Shown here: one piece after another, positions 58,470 to 64,000 of the stretch
How positions within the stretch are numbered: the first letter of the stretch is position 1
Layout: each line of letters begins with the position of its first letter
NCBI RefSeq assembly: GCF_900099775.1
Contig: NZ_FMTM01000008.1
Coordinates: forward strand, 62,001-126,000
DNA length: 64,000 bases
Reading direction: 5' to 3'
Source of the DNA: Rhizobium mongolense subsp. loessense
GTDB taxonomy: Bacteria; Pseudomonadota; Alphaproteobacteria; Rhizobiales; Rhizobiaceae
Position numbers and translations under genes: made by a program
The notes under the pieces: generated by a model
What the model was told of the DNA's origin: nothing
Seen by the model: the letters and a program-made list of their open reading frames with translations, nothing else
The model's database searches: none

Positions 58470-59660
58470 ATGACAGACGAATTATCGATCCGCGTCGAAC
58501 GGTCCTTCACCGCGATTTCCCCGGAGAGCTGGTCCCGGCTTTCCGGAACGTCTAAGGAAGGCAAGGCGCTCGCCTATAACCCCTTTCTGTCGCACGCCTT
58601 CCTCTCCGCGCTCGAAGAGTCAGGCTCTGCCACCGCGCAAACCGGCTGGCTCGGCCATCATCTGCTACTTGAGACGGACACGGACGAGCTGATCGGTGCT
58701 CTGCCCGGTTATCTGAAGAGTCACAGCCAGGGCGAATACGTCTTCGACCACGGCTGGGCAGATGCTTTCGAGCGCGCCGGCGGGCGCTATTACCCGAAGC
58801 TGCAATGTTCGATACCCTTCACGCCGGCGACCGGTCCGCGCTTGCTCGTTGCGGATGGCCTTGAACGGCGGCCGATCCAGAACGCCATTGCCGAGGGCCT
58901 GAAGGAAGTCGTCCGTCGCCTCGGCGTCTCATCGGCGCACGTCACATTCGTGCCTGAAGACGAGATCGGCGTCTTCGAGACCGACGGCTACCTGCACCGG
59001 ACCGACCAGCAGTTCCATTTCATCAACGAGGGCTATACCAATCACGAGGAATTCCTCGAAACGCTGGCCTCGCGCAAGCGCAAGGCGCTGCGCAAGGAGC
59101 GCCGCACCGCGCTTGAAAACGGCATCAGTATCGACTGGCTGACCGGCAGCGATCTAACCGAACGCATCTGGGACCAGTTCTTCGCTTTCTACATGGATAC
59201 CGGCGGCCGTAAATGGGGACGGCCATACCTGACCCGTAAGTTCTATTCGCTGATCGGCGAGCGTATGCCGGAAGATGTCTTGCTGGTGATGGCCAAGCGC
59301 AACGGCCGCTATATCGCGGGTGCCATCAACTTTATCGGCGGCGATACGCTCTACGGGCGCCACTGGGGCTGCGTCGAAGACCATCCCTTCCTGCACTTCG
59401 AGGTCTGTTATCATCAGGCGATCGACTTTGCGCTCGCCAAGGGCCTGAAGCGCGTCGAAGCGGGCGCGCAGGGCGAGCACAAGCTCGCGCGCGGTTACCT
59501 GCCGGTGACAACACATTCGGCGCACTATGTCGCCCATGCCGGCCTGCGGCGCGCGATTGCCGACTATCTGGAACGCGAACGCGAGGACGTCGAGCACATG
59601 AACGAGATTCTCGCCGAGCACAGTCCGTTCCGCAAAGGCGAGCGGCAGCAGGAGGATTGA
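58470..59660 (+). CDS. FemAB/GNAT-like N-acyltransferase (DUF482)
   Basis: This 396-residue protein matches the DUF482 (peptidogalycan biosynthesis/recognition) family, a GNAT-type acyltransferase fold. It has Y-N-P-F-L-S-H-A-F near residues 36-44, a lysine/arginine-rich segment K-R-K-A-L-R-K-E-R-R near 204-213 and F-Y-M-D-T-G-G-R-K-W-G near 240-250. The substrate is unknown. It starts 79 bases after the glycerophosphodiesterase stop and ends 53 bases before the HIT gene. Confidence 0.82.
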   Translation: MTDELSIRVERSFTAISPESWSRLSGTSKEGKALAYNPFLSHAFLSALEESGSATAQTGWLGHHLLLETDTDELIGALPGYLKSHSQGEYVFDHGWADAFERAGGRYYPKLQCSIPFTPATGPRLLVADGLERRPIQNAIAEGLKEVVRRLGVSSAHVTFVPEDEIGVFETDGYLHRTDQQFHFINEGYTNHEEFLETLASRKRKALRKERRTALENGISIDWLTGSDLTERIWDQFFAFYMDTGGRKWGRPYLTRKFYSLIGERMPEDVLLVMAKRNGRYIAGAINFIGGDTLYGRHWGCVEDHPFLHFEVCYHQAIDFALAKGLKRVEAGAQGEHKLARGYLPVTTHSAHYVAHAGLRRAIADYLEREREDVEHMNEILAEHSPFRKGERQQED

Positions 59661-59713
59661 CGCTCGCGCCTTTGCTGCGCTACCCGATCACCGGAGAACG
59701 AGGAGATTTCGAG

Positions 59714-60145
59714 ATGACCAGCGCCGCCTACGACGACACCAATATCTTCGCCAAAATCCTGCGTGGTGAGATCCCGTCGCACCGCATCTACGAGGACGAG
59801 CACACGGTCGCCTTCATGGACGTCATGCCGCAGGCTCCCGGCCATGTCCTGGTCGTGCCGAAGGCGCCGTCACGCAATATTTTCGATGCCGACCCCACGG
59901 TCCTCGCGCAGACGATTCCCGTCGTTCAGAAGATCGCGAAGGCCGTGAAAGAGGCTTTCGATGCCGACGGTGTCCTGGTCTGCCAATTCAACGAACCGGC
60001 CGCCGGCCAGAGCGTCTTCCACTTGCACTTCCACGTCATCCCGCGCCACGAGGGCGTTGCCCTCAAGCCGCATTCCGGCAAGATGGAGGATGGCGCCGTG
60101 CTTACCGCGAATGCCGAAAAGATAAAGGGTGAGCTTGGGAACTAG
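59714..60145 (+). CDS. HIT-family nucleotide hydrolase
   Basis: This 143-residue protein has the histidine triad H-L-H-F-H-V near residues 105-110, after F-A-K-I-L-R-G-E-I-P near 12-21 and A-P-G-H-V-L-V-V-P-K near 41-50. It should hydrolyse nucleoside phosphoramidates or dinucleotide adducts, as Hint proteins do. ATG 59714 follows GAGGAG; the upstream open frame is not needed. It converges with clpA. Confidence 0.92.
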   Translation: MTSAAYDDTNIFAKILRGEIPSHRIYEDEHTVAFMDVMPQAPGHVLVVPKAPSRNIFDADPTVLAQTIPVVQKIAKAVKEAFDADGVLVCQFNEPAAGQSVFHLHFHVIPRHEGVALKPHSGKMEDGAVLTANAEKIKGELGN

Positions 60146-60467
60146 TTTCAGGACCAATTAATTTGCAGCTCGTCAAATGACTGCTGCGGGCCCAGCCTTG
60201 ACCGTTCCGAAATTCGAACAGCTGAGATCGGTCAAATTGGCGTACACGTGTCAGAAAGTTTTTCAGTCCGGTGAAGGTCCACGTCGGTTTCCCGCCTATC
60301 GATTTTCGGCCGGTTCGCGACCTGCCGCCAAGCGTCCAGAGACTGCCGATCGCGCCAAAGCCTAACGATGTTAACACGCTCTGTTAGAGCGGCCTTGTGC
60401 CCCGAGAACCTAGAAAAATCAAAGGCCGCATCGCTGCGGCCTTCTTCATCTACGTCACGACGACGAC
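60146..60467. other. intergenic stretch between HIT gene and clpA
   Basis: These 322 bases between convergent genes hold the shared terminator near 60422-60443. Short open frames exist (for example 60177-60365 on the plus strand) but have no ribosome-binding site or recognisable product. Confidence 0.6.
60422..60443. terminator. terminator between HIT gene and clpA
   Basis: AAGGCCGCA and TGCGGCCTT form a 9-base stem with a 4-base loop. On the minus strand TTTGATTTTT follows, so it should end clpA; on the plus strand CTTCTTC follows and it may also end the HIT transcript. Confidence 0.8.
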
Positions 60468-62954
60468 CTATTTCCTTCGCGGCACCTTAGGCACTGCACT
60501 CGCCTTCTTCGGTGCGTCCCGGACCTCAGCCTTCGCCTTCTTAACTGCCGTCTTCTTGGCTTTTGCCTTCGTCTTCAGCTCGCCGTCATCCTCGTCGTCT
60601 GTTTCCGGATGAACGGTTTCGGCTTCCGGCTTCGGCTTGATTGGCGCGGATTCGGGGATTGCTTCGAGGATGATACCAGGCTTGCCGTCTTCCGTCGGAC
60701 CGACGGTGACGTTCACGACGCCGCCCTTCTTCAGCTTGCCGAAGAGGATTTCGTTCGCCAGCGGCTTCTTGATCGCATCCTGAATGACGCGGGCAAGCGG
60801 GCGAGCTCCCATCTTCTCGTCGTAACCCTTTTCCGCAAGCCAATCTATCGCTTCCTCCTGCAGGTCGAAAGTGACGTTGCGTTCAGAAAGCTGAGCCTCC
60901 AGCTGCATGATGAACTTCTGCACGACCTTGTGGATGACGGCCGTAGGCAGTGACGCGAAGGGAATGATCGCGTCGAGACGGTTGCGGAATTCCGGCGTGA
61001 ACAGACGGGTCAGCGCCTCCTCATCCTCGCCGGTGCGCTTGGACGAACCGAAGCCAATTGCGGCCTTGGCCATTTCCGACGCGCCCGCATTGGTCGTCAT
61101 GATCAAGATGACGTTGCGGAAGTCGATCTTCTTGCCGTTATGGTCGGTCAGCGCGCCGTGGTCCATGACCTGCAGCAGGATATTGTAGATATCCGGATGC
61201 GCCTTCTCGATCTCATCGAGCAGGACCACGCAATGCGGATGCTGATCGACGCCATCGGTCAAAAGGCCACCTTGGTCGAAGCCAACATAGCCGGGAGGTG
61301 CGCCAAGCAGGCGAGAAACGGTGTGCCGTTCCATATATTCCGACATGTCGAAGCGCAGCATCTCGACGCCGAGCGACGACGCGAGCTGCTTGGCTACTTC
61401 CGTCTTGCCGACGCCGGTCGGGCCGGAGAAGACGTAGGCGCCGATCGGCTTGTTCGGCTCGCGGAGCCCGGCACGCGCAAGCTTGATCGAAGTCGCAAGG
61501 GCTTCGATTGCCGTATCCTGGCCGTAGACCACCGAGCGCAGTTCCTGCTCCAGGTTGGCGAGAACGGCTTCGTCGTCCTTCGAAACGCTCTTTGGCGGAA
61601 TGCGTGCCATGGTCGCGACCGTCGCCTCGATCTCCTTTTCGGTAATCAGCTTGCGGCGCCTGGATGGCGGCAGCAGCATCTGAGCGGCACCCGTTTCATC
61701 GATGACGTCGATCGCCTTGTCAGGCAGCTTGCGGTCGGAGATATAGCGGGCCGACAGCTCGACCGCCGACTTGATGGCGTCGTTCGAGTAGCGCAGGTGG
61801 TGGTACTCTTCGAAATAAGGCTTCAGGCCCTTCATGATTTCGATCGCATCATCGATCGACGGCTCGTTGACATCGATCTTCTGGAAACGGCGAACCAGAG
61901 CTCGGTCCTTCTCGAAGAACTGGCGGTATTCCTTGTAGGTCGTCGAACCGATGCAGCGGATCGCGCCGGACGAAAGCGCCGGCTTCAGAAGGTTCGATGC
62001 ATCCATCGCGCCGCCAGAGGTGGCGCCCGCACCAATGACGGTATGGATTTCGTCGATGAAGAGCACGGCGCCCGGATACTCTTCGAGTTCCTTGACGACC
62101 TGCTTCAGACGCTCTTCAAAATCGCCACGGTAACGAGTGCCGGCAAGCAGCGTGCCCATGTCGAGCGAGAAGATGGTGGCGTCGGCGAGCGCTTCCGGCA
62201 CCTTGCCTTCGACGATGCGCTTGGCGAGGCCTTCAGCGATCGCCGTCTTGCCGACACCCGGATCGCCCACATAAAGCGGGTTATTCTTGGAGCGGCGGCA
62301 CAGCACCTGGATCGTACGGCTGACTTCCGAGTTACGCCCGATCAACGGATCGATCTTGCCGCTCTTGGCCTTCTCGTTGAGATTGACGCAATAGGCCTTC
62401 AGAGCATCCTGCTGCTTCTTGGCGCCGCCTTCATCCTCACCGCCGCGCGATGCAGTCGGCTTGCTTTCGGCCTCCTCGTCGGCGCCACGCGGCGTGCGGA
62501 CTTCCGAAGAGCCCGGGCGTTTGCCGATTCCGTGGGAGATGTAGTTGACCGCGTCGTATCGGGTCATTTCCTGCTCCTGCAGGAAATAGGCCGCGTGGCT
62601 TTCGCGCTCGGCAAAGATTGCGACAAGGACATTTGCCCCCGTTACTTCTTCCCGGCCGGACGATTGCACATGGATCACGGCACGCTGGATGACGCGCTGG
62701 AAGCCGGAGGTCGGCTTGGAGTCCTCGTCGTATCCGGTAACCAGATTGGAAAGTTCATTGTCGACGTATTCGATCAGCGTCTTGCGCAGCGCGTCGAGGT
62801 CGACATTGCATGCACCCATGACAGCTGCCGCATCGGCATCGTCGATCAAGGCGAGCAGCAGATGCTCGAGCGTCGCATATTCGTGATGCCGCTCGTTGGC
62901 AAAGGTCAGTGCCTGATGGAGCGCCTTCTCAAGACTAGGCGAAAATGTTGGCAC
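60468..62954 (-). CDS. clpA: ATP-dependent Clp protease ATPase ClpA
   Basis: ClpA unfolds substrates and feeds them to ClpP; its partner adaptor ClpS is encoded just upstream. The 828-residue HSP100 protein has an N-domain (about 1-145) and two AAA+ modules: Walker A G-D-P-G-V-G-K-T-A near 222-230 and G-P-T-G-V-G-K-T-E near 509-517. It has the C-terminal ClpP-binding I-G-F loop region (A-A-I-G-F-G) near 625. The last 45 residues are a Lys/Ala-rich tail of low complexity, longer than in E. coli. Confidence 0.97.
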   Translation of the reverse strand: MPTFSPSLEKALHQALTFANERHHEYATLEHLLLALIDDADAAAVMGACNVDLDALRKTLIEYVDNELSNLVTGYDEDSKPTSGFQRVIQRAVIHVQSSGREEVTGANVLVAIFAERESHAAYFLQEQEMTRYDAVNYISHGIGKRPGSSEVRTPRGADEEAESKPTASRGGEDEGGAKKQQDALKAYCVNLNEKAKSGKIDPLIGRNSEVSRTIQVLCRRSKNNPLYVGDPGVGKTAIAEGLAKRIVEGKVPEALADATIFSLDMGTLLAGTRYRGDFEERLKQVVKELEEYPGAVLFIDEIHTVIGAGATSGGAMDASNLLKPALSSGAIRCIGSTTYKEYRQFFEKDRALVRRFQKIDVNEPSIDDAIEIMKGLKPYFEEYHHLRYSNDAIKSAVELSARYISDRKLPDKAIDVIDETGAAQMLLPPSRRRKLITEKEIEATVATMARIPPKSVSKDDEAVLANLEQELRSVVYGQDTAIEALATSIKLARAGLREPNKPIGAYVFSGPTGVGKTEVAKQLASSLGVEMLRFDMSEYMERHTVSRLLGAPPGYVGFDQGGLLTDGVDQHPHCVVLLDEIEKAHPDIYNILLQVMDHGALTDHNGKKIDFRNVILIMTTNAGASEMAKAAIGFGSSKRTGEDEEALTRLFTPEFRNRLDAIIPFASLPTAVIHKVVQKFIMQLEAQLSERNVTFDLQEEAIDWLAEKGYDEKMGARPLARVIQDAIKKPLANEILFGKLKKGGVVNVTVGPTEDGKPGIILEAIPESAPIKPKPEAETVHPETDDEDDGELKTKAKAKKTAVKKAKAEVRDAPKKASAVPKVPRRK

Positions 62955-62964
62955 GTTGAGATCC

Positions 62965-63318
62965 TCACTTCTTTTCCATGACGCACTGCAGCGGATGCTG
63001 GTGCTGACGGGCGAAGTCCATCACCTGACTTACCTTCGTCTCCGCTACCTCGTATGTAAATATCCCGCATTCGCCGACGCCATGGTTATGGACATGAAGC
63101 ATGATGCGGGTGGCACTTTCACGATCCTTCTGGAAAAAACGCTCCAGAATGTGGATGACGAACTCCATGGGAGTGTAGTCGTCATTCAGGATGAGCACGC
63201 GGTAGAGATTGGGCTTCTTGGTCTTCGGCTTTGTGCGTGTGATGACCGAGGTTCCGCGATTTCCGTTGTCCCCGTTCCTTTCGCTGTCGTTCTGCATCCG
63301 GATCGGCTTTGCGATCAT
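62965..63318 (-). CDS. clpS: ClpS adaptor of ClpAP
   Basis: ClpS delivers proteins with destabilising N-terminal residues to ClpAP. The 117-residue protein has a disordered N-terminus, then [11 protein letters not shown] near residues 45-55 (substrate pocket) and the [12 protein letters not shown] near 70-81. It ends 10 bases before clpA starts. ATG 63318 matches the family length; an ATG two codons earlier (63324) has a slightly better placed AGGA. Confidence 0.95.
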   Translation of the reverse strand: MIAKPIRMQNDSERNGDNGNRGTSVITRTKPKTKKPNLYRVLILNDDYTPMEFVIHILERFFQKDRESATRIMLHVHNHGVGECGIFTYEVAETKVSQVMDFARQHQHPLQCVMEKK

Positions 63319-63511
63319 TGTCATTCATTCCTCGGTCTATCCGGTGGTGCATGGGAGGCTGCTTTACCCGCCGGATATCTGAAACACTAACTTAGTTCAT
63401 AATAGAGCGATTTTAAGCCCCTTGTTTGCGACTGCAATCACAATTCGCCAGGACTCGACGCAAAGACTAAAAAAGTCCCATTCGAATTCTTGGAGGGCTT
63501 GTGGAAACAAA

Positions 63512-63549
63512 AAAGACCGGCCGCAGATGCGTTGCCGGTCTTCGTTTTT
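63512..63549. terminator. bidirectional terminator after the phasin gene
   Basis: AAGACCGGC (63513-63521) and GCCGGTCTT (63534-63542) form a 9-base stem flanked by A and T runs on both sides. On the minus strand it is followed by TTTTTTG, 30 bases after the phasin stop; rightward it is followed by CGTTTTTC. Confidence 0.85.
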
Positions 63550-63578
63550 CAAGAGGTGCGCTGTTCGCACCATCGCAT

Positions 63579-63947
63579 TTACGCAGCTGTGGGCGTCACC
63601 TGAGGAGCCTTGGGCGACTTCGCGGGCGGAGCCGATACCGGCGGTTCGTAAGGCTTATAGGCGCCCTTGGCGAGATCGGCGTACATTTCCCCCATCTTCG
63701 TCGCCTCGGCGATAAAATTCTCGTAGGAAGACTTGATGAAGCCTGTCTGCAATTCGAAGACCGTTTCGAAGCTTCGGGCGCCCGACAGCGTCTCGAAATG
63801 ATTGACGGCGTCCTGGAAGGATTTCTTGGAATATTCGGCAGCTTCGGTGGCGATCGCCTGGACGCCCTTGGCCGCGTCGGAATAGCTCTTCAGCATCGTG
63901 TCCATGGCTTCCTTGCTCTTCCGGCTCGTGTCGTCGAAGTTGAACAT
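63579..63947 (-). CDS. phasin family protein
   Basis: This 122-residue protein matches phasin family proteins, which coat polyhydroxybutyrate granules. It is almost wholly alpha-helical (about residues 10-90), with F-E-T-V-F-E-L-Q-T-G-F-I-K near 60-72 and S-Y-E-N-F near 74-78, and a Pro/Ala-rich tail near 95-122. ATG 63947 follows AGGAGGAG. A granule-associated role is inferred from the family; binding to other surfaces is possible. Confidence 0.88.
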   Translation of the reverse strand: MFNFDDTSRKSKEAMDTMLKSYSDAAKGVQAIATEAAEYSKKSFQDAVNHFETLSGARSFETVFELQTGFIKSSYENFIAEATKMGEMYADLAKGAYKPYEPPVSAPPAKSPKAPQVTPTAA

Positions 63948-64000
63948 GTTCGTCTCCTCCTTTTGTGGTACTGGCTGCCGCAAAAGGTAGCTGCGCCGCA

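Noticed and set aside
61140-62981. 613-codon open frame on the plus strand opposite clpA
   Set aside because: It is antisense to an intact, strongly conserved gene; its product is Arg/His-rich, a by-product of GC-rich codon use, with no domain.

Overview
The window is chromosomal DNA from an alphaproteobacterium of the order Rhizobiales, most likely a Rhizobium or close Rhizobiaceae relative. The evidence is the gene content and order: dusB(nifR3)-ntrB-ntrC with ntrY-ntrX and hfq-hflX next to them; pdhA-pdhB-pdhC with a lipoyl domain on PdhB; the rpsB-tsf-pyrH-frr-uppS-cdsA-rseP-bamA-lpxD-fabZ-lpxA-lpxI-lpxB series followed by gltA; a GAAC-N7-GAAC SOS box at lexA; and a sigma-EcfG type promoter. 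Most of the window is well-conserved core genome on the minus strand, packed into operons with 2-20 nt gaps or ATGA overlaps.

Layout. 1-1520: decayed accessory DNA next to tRNA-Lys(TTT). It holds a DUF3606 gene behind a GGAAC-N16-CGTT promoter, a 61-residue small gene, and minus-strand scraps of a Toprim protein and an excisionase-like HTH protein. 1791-9524: ccdA, a UbiH-type hydroxylase, the siroheme and sulfite reduction operon (cysG-DUF2849-cysI-DUF934), a nucleoside deaminase and mazG. 9493-10424: an insertion scar made of the 3' part of an IS630-type transposase joined to the 3' part of a frameshifted lysR gene. 10788-20929: hflX, hfq, a class IV aminotransferase, ntrX, ntrY, ntrC, ntrB, dusB. 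21075-24295: ispDF, cinA-type amidase, a small exported protein, a COQ10/RatA-like protein and a P-loop protein. 24295-32481: lipA, two GlsB-family membrane proteins, then the pyruvate dehydrogenase operon pdhA-pdhB-pdhC-SGNH hydrolase-GNAT-lpdA. 32627-39304: ftsB, eno, a chemoreceptor, kdsA, a VOC protein and lexA. 39285-40067: what looks like the decayed 3' end of comEC, then non-coding DNA. 40068-54488: gltA, then the lipid A, envelope and translation cluster. 54677-60145: a protein phosphatase, a pentapeptide-repeat protein, EipB, RidA, a glycerophosphodiesterase, a FemAB-like acyltransferase and a HIT protein. 60468-63947: clpA, clpS and a phasin.

The genes form recognisable functional sets: sulfate and siroheme metabolism, nitrogen signalling by two two-component systems, pyruvate oxidation with lipoate synthesis, lipid A and outer-membrane assembly with translation factors, and ATP-dependent proteolysis. 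I found no convincing new multi-gene system. The most interesting signals are two palindromic repeats inside the coding sequence of the PdhC linker, the EcfG-type promoter, the island scar at tRNA-Lys, the IS630/lysR scar, the apparent comEC decay and gene-order breaks around lexA, an NtrX lacking the GAFTGA loop, and inverted repeats in the pdhA and rpsB leaders. Start codons were chosen by ribosome-binding sites and family lengths, and several are judgement calls noted in the entries. All family assignments come from reading the sequence, without database searches.
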